A stretch of DNA of 64,000 bases, taken from the NCBI GenBank assembly GCA_943737045.1, contig CALSFV010000244.1, forward strand, positions 607,501 through 671,500, given 5' to 3'. Made by a program: the position numbers and the translations under genes. Positions 14,701 through 26,191 of the stretch are shown here, in pieces. Source of the DNA: Parapristionchus giblindavisi (lineage: Eukaryota > Nematoda > Chromadorea > Rhabditida > Diplogasteridae). The notes under the pieces were generated by a model. The model saw nothing but the letters and a program-made list of their open reading frames with translations, searched no databases and was not told the origin of the DNA. Each line of letters begins with the position of its first letter. Within the stretch, counting starts at the first letter, position 1.

Positions 14701-17700
14701 CGAAACAGAGGGAGTAAAACGATACGCTCAAGGGGAGATGAAAAAGAGCTACTGGCTGTTGAGATAAAGATGGAGAGAAAAAGTGTTGGAAGGGAATGCT
14801 TTGCGAGAGAGCGTTAGAGATGGTAGGGAATGAGAGAGAGAGGGAGGAGTTGGGGGGGGGGGAGTTAAAGGGGGGAGGATAATAGATTAGATTGCACACG
14901 CTTGTGGCGCTGACTGTTGTGTGTGTGCGAGGCTGGGTTGCAGCGAAATTGGAGAAGTTAGGAGAGGAGGAGGAGGCTACGAAGGGGAAGAGGAGGAAGA
15001 GTAGAATAGGATAGGCAAAGTAGAAAAGTGAAACTAACACGAAGGTTTACGTTACTTCCAATCGATTTTTAGCTTCACTCATGATGCTGGTGGTATACGG
15101 TAGAAATGAGCAGTGAAATATTGATTGATTAATTGCGATATTGATTGATTGATTTGTGTTTCAGTGGATCCTGAGGTGCCGGCGCTACAGATTGGCCAGA
15201 TCTCGGACACGGCGTTCAATGTCAGCTTCGTGCCGGGACCGTTTGATAGCGAGGTACGGTAGAGTATGGTAGGGGTGATGGTTATTGATTACCCCTAGTT
15301 GTTTATTGATTTATTGATTGATTATGAACGAAAAAGAGGGAATAGGCGTTTATAGTGGCGCAAAAAGCGCTCTCCAAAGCAGCCCCGGTTGATTCGGTGC
15401 CTCGGAACTCTTAGTTATACGATGATTTTGTTGCTGAGCCAATGGTGGCAATGCTACTCTGGTAAATTAATGCTGTTTTATCGTGTGGTAGTACACTTGC
15501 CTTACGTGCCTCTGGAGACGCCCACGAAAACTTTGCAGAATGTAGAACGGAATTTTACCATTAACGTTATATTGCATTTATGCCCAAATTCCGTTCGTAA
15601 TTTGCATTCTGCTGAGTTTACGTTGACTCCTCCGTCGCTGCGGCGGAGGCGAGTAAGACAAACACCGCATTAACGATTATCCATTTATTGATCGTACACC
15701 ACAGGGCTGGTTCATCAATTACAAAATGTTCGAATGCGAATAAAACTGAAAATGCGAAAAATTCCGTTAAATAAATAAAAAATAAATAAATGTTCCGTGT
15801 TTGTAGACGCGCAAGCCGGTCGGCAACTACCTCGCCGTGCAGTACAAGGAGGCCGATTCGGACGAGTGGAAGGAGGTGCCGGGCCAGGATGAGACCCTCA
15901 CGGGTACGGTAGTTTGCGGGGGGGGATGGTTACGGTAGTCTGTGATCGTGAATTGATTTACATCGGGATTATATTGATTAGTGGGTACAGAGATGATGTG
16001 TTGAACAGAGGATCGGTGGGTATTGATTCCCATTTTTGTGAATATAATTGATGTGGTTCTAGTTTAACGAAAAAATCATGTGAAACGCAAATCCATCACC
16101 ATATTATACTACTCATTTTATCGCGTTTATCATTTTTCAGTTTTTGTAGAGGATTTTTGTTAAGTATTATTTTTTATATATTAATTTTAATAACTTTGAC
16201 CACGTTTTTGCAGTAGGCGTAGAGGATTTTTGTTAAGTATTATTTTTTAAAACATTTATAATATTAACTTGACGTTTTTGCAGTTGGCGTTGAGGACCTC
16301 ACACCGGGCACACGCTACGAGGTACGCACGGTAGCCCTCGCCCGAGAGGCTTCGGGCACCGAAGAGAGATCGTACTCGCCCATCCAGAGTGTCACGACTA
16401 CCGGAAGATGTAAGTGGGTTAGGAGGGGTACGGTAGATGGGTTGGGATTACGGTAGGTATTACTGTAGAGTGTGACCACCACCGGAAGATGTAAGTGGTG
16501 GGGTACGGTACATGGGTTGGGAGGTTACGGTAGGAATGGGGGATACGGTAGAGACTTGTGTGCGAATTTCGGTAAAGAGTCACCTGATTAATTCATGTTT
16601 CAATATGTTTCCTTTAATATGATTTGTTTCCTTGCCGTAATGTAGAGTGGAATCTGAAAAGCATATTATTATCTCTTTGATGATCTGGAAGATGTAAGTC
16701 GGTTGTGTGGGCGGTAGATGGTTGGGGGGATTACGGTAGGTAGTGGTTTTGATTACTGTAGGAATGGGGGATAGGGTAGAGACTTGAGAAAGTGGATGGT
16801 TCACTGGATTTTTTTTGCGAATTTCGATAACGAGTCACCTGATTTGTTCATGTTTCAAGATGTTTTCCTAAGTATGATTTGTTTCCTCGCCGTAATGCTG
16901 ATTCAATAGAAGTTGAAAAAACATATAATTAATTATGTGTGTATCTTTGATGATCTGATGATCGTTGATCTTTGATTATTGATCTTTGATCTTTGATGGT
17001 TGATGGTCTCTCTTTGCAGCGCCCCGCTCGGCCAAGCTCTGGCTCCTGCTCCTCATCCTGCTCATCCTCCTACTGCTCATCTGCATCTGCTGCATCATTT
17101 GCGTCGCGTGCAGGTACTGTAGTTACACCCCCGTTGGGCAATCGTGAACTGACTTTAATCCATATCTAACGATTACGGTATATATTTTTATAATAATTTG
17201 TCGATTTATTGATTTATTGATTGATCGGTTGCAGACACCGTGGCCAGAACTACCCCGTGTCGGAGCGCGAGCGAGAGCAGGGCCGAGAGCCGATCCTGGG
17301 CAAGCAGCACTTTGGCGAGTACAAGAAGTGAGTACTGTAGTTATTGATTTATCGATTGAGTGATTGAGTACTGTATCTTTGGCCACATAATTATTGATTT
17401 ATTGATTGATTACTGTATCTTAGATTACATAACTAGCGCGAACTACGTTCGCGCCTCGGAGAGTTTTGCGCATATGTATTATAATCGTTGGGATGGAGCT
17501 CCGCTCCATCTCAACTACGTTACCCCAATACTTCTTGGCCGTTTTTATCGAATTTGATATGCTAAGGGTACGGTAGGTGGGTTACGGTAGCCGAAAATGT
17601 TTTCCAAAAATGTGTCTTGTCCAGTTGCATAAGCAGGTACCAAGCATGGAATTTTAATCGCAAGTTTGAAAAATAAATTCAGTTTGCGATAACGTAGTAC

Positions 17701-20244
17701 TACGGTAGATGGATTACGGTAGCTGAACATGGTCTAGAAAAATTTGTCATGTCGTTTTACACAAGGATGGAGCAAGCACGGAATTTTAATCGCAAGTTTG
17801 AAAAATAAATTCAGTTTGCGATAACGTAGTACTACGGTAGATGGATTACGGTAGCTGAAAATGGTCTAGAAAAATTCGTCTCAGCGAGTTACACAAGGAT
17901 TGACCAAGCACGGATTTTTAATCGCAAGTTTGAAAAATAAAGTCAGTTTGCGTTAACGTAGTACTACGGTAGATGGGTTACGGTAGCTGAAAATGTTCCA
18001 GAAAAATTTGTCTTGCCGAGTTACACAAGGATGGTGCAAGCACGGAATTTTAATCGCAAGTTTGAAAAATAAAGTCAGTTTGAGTTAACGTAGTACTACG
18101 GTAGATGGGTTACGGTAGCTGAAAATGGTCCAGAAAAATTTGTCATGTCGTTTTACACAAGGTTGGAGCAAGCACGGATTTTTTATAGCAAGTTTGAAAA
18201 ATAAAGTCAGTTCACGATAACTGTAAATCGAGCGCGAATTCAAGCGAGAACTTGGGGATTACGGTAATCCACTTTCAGGTTTTTTTGTCAATTATCTCGG
18301 AATTTTGATAAATGACCCCGGTTTTTTAGTTGCGTAATCGCCTTATATCCGTTTTGCGCACCAGGTATCAAAAAATGAGGATCCTAAGTGCCCAGTAAAG
18401 CAAAATGCTTATCTGTGTAAGTAAGTATGTAACTAGCGCGAACTACGTTCGCGCCTCAGAGAGTTTTGTGCATATGTATCTTAAAATAAAAGTTTGGATG
18501 CAGCTCAGAAAGGGGTAGATGAGATGGAGCGGGGCTCCCAATGCTTCTTGGCCGCTTTAATCGAATTTGATACGGTAGGTGGGTTACGGTAGTTGAAAAT
18601 ATTCGAGAAACTTTTGTCTTGTCGAGTTGCACAAGGATGTACTAAGCACGGATTTTTAATCGCAAGTTTGAAAAATAAAGTCAGTTTGCGTTAACACAGT
18701 ACTACGGTAGATGGGTTTCGGTAGCTGAAAATGGTCTAGAAAAATTTGTCATGTCGTTTTACACAAGGAAGGACCGTGCATAGAATTTTTATCACAAGAT
18801 TGGAAAATAAAGTCATTTTGCGTTAACGTGGTACGGTGGATGGGTTACGGTAGCTTAAAATGGTCTACAAAAATTTGTCTTGTGAAGTTACCTAAGGAGG
18901 TACCGAGTACCGAATTTTAAAAGAAAATTCCAAAAATAAAGTCAGTTCCCGTTATCCTGGTACGGTAGATGGGTTACGGTAGCTAAAAATGTTCTCGAAA
19001 AATTTGCCTCGTCGAGTTACCCAATCATGGACCAAACACGTAATTTTAATCACAAGATTGAAAAAGTACGAAATATACGGTAGGGTTACGGTAGGTGGGT
19101 TACGGTAGCTGAAAATATTCCAGAAAAGTTTATCCCGTCAAGTTACCAAAGCAAGTAGCAAACATCAAAGTTTGGAAAATAAAGTCAGTTTGCGTTAACG
19201 GCAAATTTGGAAAAAGGCACGGCGTTGCCGCATTTATGGTGTGCCGTGATATACGGCGCTATTTTTATGGTGGCGAGGGGAAGCGACCAATTCGGTCAAG
19301 TTGGAGCTCAAAATGTTCGTATGGACCGTCCGCATACGATGGACACCTTATTTAGCGAAAAGGATGTAAAATGCGTTGACAAATCGAGCGAGAATTTTGG
19401 GATTACGGTAAAAAAAACCTTACACGTCTTTTTGTCAATTATCTCGGAATTTTGATAATTGACCCCGGTTTTTTAGTTGCGTAATCGCCTTATATCAGTC
19501 TTCTACACCAGTTATCAAAAAATGGGGACCCTAACTGTCCAGTAAAGTAAAATGCTTATCTGTGTAAGTAAGTATGTAATTATTGATTGATTGATTTTTT
19601 ACTGTATCTTGGGTAGCATAATTATTGATTGATTGGTTACTGTATTTTGGATTGCATAATTATTGATTGACTGACTACTGCAACTTTGGGTCGGATAATT
19701 ATTGATTTATTGATTGATAACAAAAAATGTTTCAGTGACGACGAGAAGCGTTCGCTGACGGGCAGCAAGGCGGAGTCGGAGACGGACTCGATGGCCGAGT
19801 ACGGAGACACGGATCCGGGACGATTCACCGAGGATGGCAGCTTCATCGGTAAGCTCCGCCCACTTTTTCGCACTTTAAAGGCTATGATTTGAAACTACCC
19901 GCTCTTATTCTTATTCTTTATTCCATCGTATTATATATGACATTAAAACGAATAACAAAGGGGTTGATGGATGTCCGTCGCTATGGTAGCTCTGAAAATG
20001 TATGTATTTTTCGGAACTTGTGGAATTCGTGTTTCCTGGCTGCTATTGATGAGCGATAAGTAGTCATGGTGTTGATCGTTAACACGCTTATTTTAGAATA
20101 TTAAAGGCCGCATCCCGAGCTAATTTGAAATTCGACACTCTGGCCACACTCTCTCTCGCTTTGCCTGTCTACGAGAGAGCGTGGTCAGAGTGGAGAGAAA
20201 TATTAGCTAGGGGTGTAAATTTAGCAAAATTGAATTTGAATGAT

Positions 20245-20278
<34 letters not shown>

Positions 20279-20373
20279 TTGATCGATTGATTCCTTCAGG
20301 ACAATACGTGCCGAACAAGACGCTGATTGCGCAGGGTGAGCCGCAGAAGGGCAGCACCTCCACCTTTGTCTAG
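1152..20373 (+). CDS. sax-7: L1CAM/neuroglian-type cell adhesion molecule (SAX-7 orthologue), 3' 22 exons
   Basis: Transmembrane adhesion molecule that in nematodes maintains neuron position and axon/dendrite architecture. Phase-consistent exons: 1152-1272, 1478-1598, 1783-1843, 2125-2211, 2401-2508, 2762-2859, 3346-3472, 3667-3774, 3873-3953, 4273-4389, 4818-4958, 5434-5497, 5569-5677, 5937-6030, 6368-6494, 15165-15253, 15807-15903, 16284-16409, 17020-17113, 17235-17327, 19736-19848, 20300-20373, giving about 749 residues. Seen in order: end of an Ig domain (DSAKYTCIA), five FN3 domains, one Leu/Ile/Cys-rich TM helix (17030-17110), a juxtamembrane [11 protein letters not shown] segment like the FERM-binding site of L1 proteins, the ankyrin-binding SFIGQY motif split by the last intron, and a C-terminal STFV PDZ ligand. 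FN3-3 holds an acidic loop plus RRKKR and RQRR, fitting the known cleavage of L1-family proteins in FN3-3. The N-terminal Ig exons lie outside the window. Confidence 0.9.
3283..3343. repeat. (TTA)n microsatellite in a sax-7 intron
   Basis: About 20 uninterrupted ATT/TTA triplets run directly into the splice acceptor tgcag at 3341-3345, acting as the polypyrimidine-like tract of that intron. Confidence 0.95.
4201..4265. repeat. (AAT)n microsatellite in a sax-7 intron
   Basis: About 20 AAT/TAA triplets end 7 bases before the acceptor of the exon at 4273. Confidence 0.95.
5690..5740. repeat. (TTA)n microsatellite in a sax-7 intron
   Basis: About 16 TTA triplets just after the donor at 5678. 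Apparent poly-Leu and poly-Asn reading frames here are repeat artefacts. Confidence 0.95.
8166..8304 (+). CDS. sax-7: Putative alternative first exon of sax-7 (signal peptide)
   Basis: Inside the 8.7-kb intron an ATG opens a 46-codon frame with a classical signal peptide: a short n-region ([11 protein letters not shown]), a hydrophobic core ([14 protein letters not shown]) and a likely cleavage near VAS/QQ. A Gln/Pro/Ser spacer follows. The frame ends at AGAG|gttggt in phase 1, exactly the phase needed to join the FN3-5 exon at 15165 (a sixth phase choice would break the frame). Splicing would give a secretory-leader/FN3-5/TM/cytoplasmic-tail protein of about 310 residues with no Ig domains. 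This is inferred; no transcript evidence is available here. An unrelated small gene or a chance ORF is the alternative. Confidence 0.55.
8385..8625. repeat. Tandem repeat, ~112-bp unit, about 2.2 copies
   Basis: Blocks starting GGGAATGCGCCGGGTTGTGA near 8390, a close variant near 8501 (tggaatgcgccgggttgtga) and a partial one near 8609 (gggaatcccccaggt) repeat with shared gagatgtcgtgg.tatta segments. The array starts about 80 bases after the putative alternative first exon. Confidence 0.8.
9589..12387 (-). mobile_element. hAT-superfamily DNA transposon, full length
   Basis: The terminal inverted repeats TAGGGTGGTGGGAACGAAT and its complement at the right end are matched, and both flanks carry the 8-bp target duplication GAGCTTAA (9581-9588 and 12388-12395). 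Eight-base duplications and this TIR style are typical of hAT elements. The element is 2799 bp and carries a multi-exon transposase on the minus strand. It is inserted in the long sax-7 intron, antisense to the host gene. Confidence 0.93.
10017..11648 (-). CDS. hAT transposase (BED finger, DDE hAT motifs), C terminus not found
   Basis: First exon 11648-11301 starts [14 protein letters not shown] and contains a BED zinc finger (C-x2-C, then H-x4-H in CKYC...RHARSKH). Exon 11219-11104 contains [10 protein letters not shown], the first catalytic Asp block. The exon ending at about 10885 contains [13 protein letters not shown], the second Asp block. Further segments read [12 protein letters not shown] near 10830-10790 and [10 protein letters not shown] near 10600, both hAT hallmarks. 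The last readable segment (10286-10017) includes [15 protein letters not shown] did not find the hATC dimerisation block (WW and glutamate region) before the right-hand TIR, so the enzyme may be truncated or its last exon diverged. Exon borders downstream of 11104 are approximate. Confidence 0.8.
17555..19580. repeat. Intronic minisatellite, ~120-bp unit with higher-order duplication
   Basis: Units share AAAATAAAGTCAGTTTGCG, a TACGGTAGATGGGTTACGGT core and CACAAGGATGG.GCAAGCACG; starts recur about every 120-130 bases from 17565 to 19200. Flanking blocks are also duplicated: the aactagcgcgaactacgttcg block occurs at 17431 and 18430, and the block around gaccccggttttttagttgc occurs at 18315 and 19461. 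This fills most of the intron between the juxtamembrane exon and the serine-rich tail exon. Confidence 0.9.
20101..20218. repeat. Intron-associated palindromic MITE, copy in sax-7 last intron
   Basis: TTAAAGGCCGCATCCCGAGC, then CTAATTTGAAA, CTCTGGCCACACTCTCTCTC and the mirrored AGAGAGCGTGGTCAGAG... AGCTAGGGGTG. This is the shared family structure of the copies below. It sits about 80 bases before the final sax-7 exon. Confidence 0.9.
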
Positions 20374-22351
20374 AGATGATGGAGAGGATCCAGGCCCCGC
20401 CCCTTTATCGATTGATTGCTCTCCGAGAGAGCTGCACCACTACTACTCCCAATCGCCATCCCTTACTGTCCATGATCATCAATCAATCGATATATTGATT
20501 AAGTATCTCTTCCTACTCCGCTTCCCCCCATCTAGTTGCTCTCGTTGTTTGTTTCTCTCTCTGTCTTCTGATCGATTCGGGTACGCCCCCTCAACTCCCT
20601 TTTTCACCACTCGCCCCGCCCCCTTTTTCACATGCTAAATTTAATATTAGGCCACGCCTCTTTTCCTATGTTTCCCCTTTTTTCTTCTTCTCTAAAACGC
20701 CCGTCTGAGTTCATTCATTTACTTTCTATTGTGGTATCGATTTTCTGCTGCCGGTGATCGATTCTCTCTCTCTCTCATTCAAGCCCCGCCCCTTTTCCTG
20801 TCTAAGCCACGCCTCTTTTCCTTGTACCATTTGCAATTCCGTTCCCATCACGTACTTGTGTTACTTTGTCGTCTACTCCCTCATCTCCTCCTAGAGTATA
20901 TATATATGATATAATATATCTATAATATATATAGGCTGTGCTGCTCTCTATCCCACCCTCCGTCCATCCATCCATTCAATCAATCAATATTTATATCCAC
21001 CAATCAATCAATAACCACGCTTTGTGTTACCGTAGTACTAACGTCGTCGCACACTCTGCACCATAATATTAAAACCACCTATCATCATCCTCCTTCCTGC
21101 ATAATATTCTCCAAAGCTTCTATGAACCGGTAGAAGCGACACAGCCCTTGACCCCGCCCCTTAAGCTCCGCCCCCTTTTTCACTGCTACAGGTTCGCGCC
21201 GTCCTTTCCACAAGCCCCGCCCCTTTTCCGTTTCTCATTTTTCATGTGTGTATATCTTTTACTCTTTCTTTCTTATGTATGTCCTTGTTTTAGGTATTCA
21301 ATCAATCAATAAGTTAATCAATCAATAATCATTCTCAAGCTCCGCCCCCTTTCTTATTCTTATCCATCCATTATCATTCATCCCCCTTCATCAATATTAT
21401 TATTATTGTTTTTTCGTTGCTCTTAAACTTTTTGCTCGTCTAGTATGAAATTATTTCGATATGTGCGCGCTTTCAAAGCACTTTATTATGCTATATGTGT
21501 GTAAGCCCCGCCCCCTCGACTCCGCCCCCTTTATCACCAGTATCTTTCTTCTCTCTCATCTAAATCCATCCCCACACAAAAGCTTTCATCTGTTGTTAGA
21601 TTATTGATTTTTACTGTAGATCAGAGTGATAGGAATTGTTGAAATATGCATTGAGTCTCGGCGCGAAAAGATGCGCGTGTCTAGTTTACTGTATGCGCTA
21701 CTGTAGGTTACCGTATTCCGTAAGTTACCGTATCTGCCTTAGGTGTCTTACCGTATCCCTCCCGTATGCTTTCTTCGTACACACACACACACGCTTATTC
21801 TCTGTCGCATCTCAAATGTGTTCACATCGAATCCTTGCTGCGCTCGTTTTTTCTATTACTGCCTCCGTATTTGTGTTTCTCAAGCCCCGCCCCTTTTCCC
21901 ACAAGCCTCTCCGATTTTCCCCTAAGCCCTAGGCTTCTCCTTTCATCATTACTGTTCGTACCTGTGTTCAATTACCCTCTGCCCCGTTCACGTTTGCGCT
22001 CTACCGTACTGTTTGCGGTGTCCTACCGTATCCGCAGTGCGTAGAGTCCGCGAAATTTATTTACCATGCATCATTGTTGTTGTGAAACCCCGCCCCTTTT
22101 GAATTATCGATCGATTTACCATCAATTCTATCGCTTTAAGATCACCCCCCTATCGTACACGCCCAATCATCACTGTTTGAACCTAGACTCCTCCCCCATT
22201 TTACAGAGTTATTCCGCTAATTTAGCTAAATATACTTTGTATCTTTCGTATTTGTTCGATTCATTCACCCCATTTACCATCACACACATTTTCATCGTTT
22301 CTCATTTTCCGTTTACTTTCTTTGCTGAGATTTGTGCGCCCTCGAAATAAA
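20374..22351 (+). promoter_or_regulatory. Probable sax-7 3' UTR and downstream flank with polyadenylation signal
   Basis: No coding exon is visible after the sax-7 stop. The segment is pyrimidine-rich on this strand and punctuated by variants of AAGCCCCGCCCCTTTT (near 20391, 20783, 21149, 21209, 21505, 21881, 22086). The best AATAAA is at 22346-22351, followed by a change of base composition. Whether the transcript extends this far is inference; earlier sites are possible. Confidence 0.5.
21636..21768. repeat. ~130-bp dispersed repeat, copy 1
   Basis: This copy and the one at 23966-24098 align over about 130 bases from GAAATATGCATTGA to CTTACCGT.TCCCTCC, with a few substitutions. It contains several GTTACCGTA blocks, the complement of the TACGGTAAC motif seen in introns. 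Confidence 0.85.
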
Positions 22352-23431
22352 GTGCATTACAAAAAGTAAGTGTTCAGCCGACATTCCGATTCTTTTACTG
22401 CCATTGAAATGCTAGTAGTAATAGTAGTAATAATAATAATAATAATATTTTATCATTTCGAGAGGGATTACTTATGGGAAAAATACATGGAAATATTAAA
22501 ACGTGAGATCATATATGAATAAATGTTGCCTACACTGCAATTACTTGATCACAGCGAGAGCTTGTGTACGATAGAAAGTTTTGATGCTGAATTGACACAA
22601 TTGTTCGGGGTATTGTACATACAATGTGAAACATGAAATGAGAGGGTGAGAATGAACTCGGAGAATGGTGGATGAATCAAGAAAACTGTTCACTGATTCA
22701 TGGTTTGTACACATCTTATTTACGTACACACAATCCACAATTCCACGGGCTGACTTCCCTTGTGGATATAGATACAGTAACCCTCGTACAATGTACCGTA
22801 TATCCGAGTTCTCCAATGCACGTTAGTTCAAAATGCGTAAGAGATGGGAATAGCGGGGCAACAGAGATGCCGAGGCGACTTTACCAGCACTGTGGTGTGC
22901 GCTTTGGCGTGTTTTCACAATAAACAGACCATAGTTCATTAATCAGAGCGGCGCACCTCAGACAGGTTTGGTAGAAAAATCGATAGTCAGCCATAATTAC
23001 AGAATTACAAATTACAGAATTACAGAGTATTGATCGGGGGAAGCTGCGCAAAGCCTGTGTGCGTTCTTCGGACACATGAAGAAGATGAGCCATGACGGCT
23101 TTTCAGCTGACGAAGACTCCGCCCACTGTCATTTTTCCCGAATAAATAAAGAGTTTAGGATGTGCTGACTGCAAACGGTTTCCACGCCCGCGAAAAATCC
23201 AGTGAGTATACTCGTGGTCTAGTGGTTAAAAGGTCGGATAATCAATCTGATAAAAAAATTTTTTTAAATAAATATTCAATGGAATAGGCATACGATATCG
23301 AACATATTTTGTGCTTCTAAAATTTAGATATCTTGTAAGTGGAACATATTTGAGTTTCACTATTCGCAGACTAAAAGTGTAGTGATTGTAAGTCTCTCAT
23401 GACAGAGGATCGCGCAAAAGATGATGGGCGG

Positions 23432-23502
23432 TGAAGGAATCGAACCAAGCACCATCCGCTTACATGTCGGCTGCTCTACCACTGAGCAAAAGCCCGCATT
23501 CT
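23432..23502 (-). repeat. tRNA-like sequence, probably a tRNA-derived SINE or pseudogene
   Basis: On the minus strand the stretch has a good A box (TTTGCTCAGTGGTAGAGCAG), a B box (TTGGTTCGATTCC) and spacing close to a real tRNA. The acceptor ends do not pair well and the anticodon stem has mismatches, so a functional tRNA is unlikely. A second A-box-like half tRNA (ctcgtggtctagtggttaaa) lies at 23211 on the plus strand. Confidence 0.55.
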
Positions 23503-23965
23503 AATTGTTAGCCGTCCTCTGCGCTGTCGCTATCGGTCATCGGACCGTGGCCATGCATCCTTTTCATAAAAGCCACTGTGTACTAGGGATACGCAAATGA
23601 GCATTCGTGCGAAATGATTTTCAAAATGAAAATGAAAGAAAAGTCGTGCGCACGATTTCATTAATATAATTGAGTGCATATTCATTCGTTCAAATTAATG
23701 CATTCGATTTATTCTGATCATTTTTATTCATCGAATTGAGTGGTTGGTCTGTCATTTCTATGCACGAAATCGCACGAAAAAATGCGGCTTAATTGTGCAG
23801 AATGACTTTTCATTATTTTTATTTCGTTCATGCTCGTACCGGCTGTGCATTTGCATGAATGCGGATCCCTACTATGTACGATGTTGGAACGAGATCTTCA
23901 TGGGTTCCTTCGTTTACTGTATCCATTCTGGAATCAATATTCGAAAAGGATGAGAGTGTACATAG

Positions 23966-24098
23966 GAAATGAAATATGCATTGACTCTCGGTGCGAAAAA
24001 ATTCGCGTGTCTAGGCTACTGTATGCGTTACTGTAGGTCACCGCATTCTTAAGTTACCGCATCTGCCTTAGGTGTCTTACCGTTTCCCTCCAGTTCAC
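23966..24098. repeat. ~130-bp dispersed repeat, copy 2
   Basis: Direct-orientation partner of the copy at 21636-21768. Nearby sequence (attctggaat.aatattcgaaaagga.gagagtgta) is itself repeated at 23922 and 24106. Confidence 0.85.
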
Positions 24099-24223
24099 TG
24101 TATCAATTTTGGATTGGCTATTCGAAAAGGACGAGAGTGTACTGTGAGATTGAAGAATATCAACAATGTCTGCTCATGAAGAATTTTCAGAAACTATACT
24201 GAAGAAGGAATATCCGCTTTATC

Positions 24224-26191
24224 ATAAAAATATTTTTTTCTGATAAAAATTATTAATATAATTAATTGAAGCAAGCCATAGGTGAAACTGGTGGAATGTA
24301 ACCACCGACTCATCCCCATCTGATCATTACTGCCTGATATGATAAATTAATAATAATATAATCATTAATTGCGATATCAAACAATATGTTCAAGTCCAAA
24401 AGTCCCTTCAGAACTGTGCACATTAGGCTAGATAGATTGTCTAACTGAAAACAAAAGCGCAAAACTTTCCTTTCATGAAAAATACCATTTTTCTTTTTTT
24501 TTGTTGTCACGTGTGTTGACGAAAGGTTAGTCAAAAGCTTCATTTATAACGTCATGCATTGAACTTTATCATTAATTTCATAATTGATATATGCGGTCGT
24601 TACGAGAATAAGGGATAAGAGATCAAACATTTGATCACAAACGATGATTGAGCAGGAAAAAACAACAAGAGAATAAGCTCTTGATTATCTTATCTTAGTC
24701 ACTAGCAGCAATATCGAGAAATATTGTGTGTGCGATGAAGACATTCAAGTTTTTTTGAAATTTTTATGTAAAAGATTGTTTTTGTTGTTAAAATGCGTGA
24801 ACCTCGCGACAATGACATTTTCTCGAAATTTTTTTTAAACGGCCACACTGTGCGATATAACAACGATTTTGAATTGAATATTTTCCACTATTTTTTTCTC
24901 TCCACCATTTCCTCCCATCTTTCGCAACTGCGAGCACCGTATTAAATTTATCTATTTTTGTACCAATTTAACATTTACATATACAGCCCCGCAGAATCTC
25001 CCTTCGTGCATGTGATCCCGGGGATCCCCGGGATCCCCCCGTGCTCCTCGAATTTTTGTGCTGTGAATATTGAATATCAGGTGTGACAATTGTTACTATT
25101 GTTTTCCTCTTTACTTGAACTATTTTATCAAGAAAAGTTTGGAATTTTATCAATTACGTAGCCCGAGAACAGATATTAAAAATATTAATTTTTAGCAAAT
25201 GCCGCGCGAAAATCTTGTAGAACTCGCGCACGTTCGGCTTTATTAATCTCAAAGTGACTTTTTTTCGCTATTTCTATTTCTTAGCATAATTTAATTGACA
25301 GGCTTTCAAAAATTCCAAACTTTTCTTGATAAAATAGTTCAAGTAAAGAGGAAAACAATAGTAACAATTGTCACACCTGATATTCAATATTCACAGCACA
25401 AAAATTCGAGGAGCACGGGGGGATCCCGGGGATCCCCGGGATCACATGCACGAAGGGAGATTCTGCGGGGCTGTATATGTAAATGTTAAATTGGTACAAA
25501 AATAGATAAATTTAATACGGTGCTCGCAGTTGCGAAAGATGGGAGGAAATGGTGGAGAGAAAAAAATAGTGGAAAATATTCAATTCAAAATCGTTGTTAT
25601 ATCGCACAGTGTGGCCGTTTAAAAAAAATTTCGAGAAAATGTCTTTTACATTAAAATTTCAAAAAAAAACTTGAATGTCTTCATCACACACACAATATTT
25701 CTCGATATTGCTGCTAGTGACTAAGATAAGATAATCAAGAGCTTATTCTCTTGTTGTTTTTTCCTGCTCAATCATCGTTTATGATCAAATGTTTGATCTC
25801 TTATCTATCCGTCTTATCCCTTATTCTCGTAACGACCGCATATATCAATTATGAAATTAACGATAAAGTTCAATGCATGACGTTATAAATGAAGCTTTTG
25901 ACTAACCTTTCGTCAACACACGTGACAACAAAAAAAAAAAGAAAAATGGTATTTTTCATGAAAGGAAAGTTTTGCGCTTTTGTTTTCAGTTAGACAATCT
26001 ATCTGAAGGGACTTTTGGACTTGAACATATTGTTTGATATCGCAATTAATGATTATATTATTATTAATTTATCATATCAGGCAGTAATGATCAGATGGGG
26101 ATGAGTCGGTGGTTACATTCCACCAGTTTCACCTATGGCTTGCTTCAATTAATTATATTAATAATTTTTATCAGAAAAAAATATTTTTATC
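24224..26191. repeat. Large inverted repeat (foldback), arms ~900 bp
   Basis: Left arm 24224-25149 is the near-perfect reverse complement of right arm 25308-26191, around a ~158-bp spacer. Landmarks are the GGGGATCCCCGGGATC block at 25018 and its partner at 25423, and the block around aattaattgaagcaagcc at 24259 versus its complement near 26139. Short frames that appear three times here are artefacts of the repeat. No transposase is visible, so it is either a non-autonomous foldback element or an inverted duplication. Confidence 0.93.

Larger units (their letters stand above)
6495..15164 (+). other. 8.7-kb sax-7 intron between FN3-4 and FN3-5
   Basis: By far the longest visible intron of the gene. 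It contains the signal-peptide exon at 8166, a ~112-bp tandem repeat (8385-8625), long CT/GA tracts (8793-8865, 9103-9130, 9293-9360, 9476-9525, 12471-12620, 13085-13200, 13571-13675, 14655-14695), a full hAT element (9589-12387) and tetranucleotide CTAT/GGAT runs near 13860-13990 and 14530. Apart from these I see no other coding exon. Confidence 0.8.
22352..24223. other. Intergenic, little supported content
   Basis: Short frames here lack codon or domain support. An (AATAAT)n tract occurs near 22420-22450 and short attacagaattac repeats near 22997-23022. Beyond the tRNA-like and duplicated segments I see nothing. Confidence 0.5.

Noticed and set aside
17555..19200. CRISPR array
   Set aside because: Units are ~120 bp with internal variation, in a eukaryotic intron; no short repeat/spacer structure.
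23432..23502. Functional tRNA gene on the minus strand
   Set aside because: A and B boxes are good, but acceptor and anticodon stems do not pair well; more likely a pseudogene or SINE.
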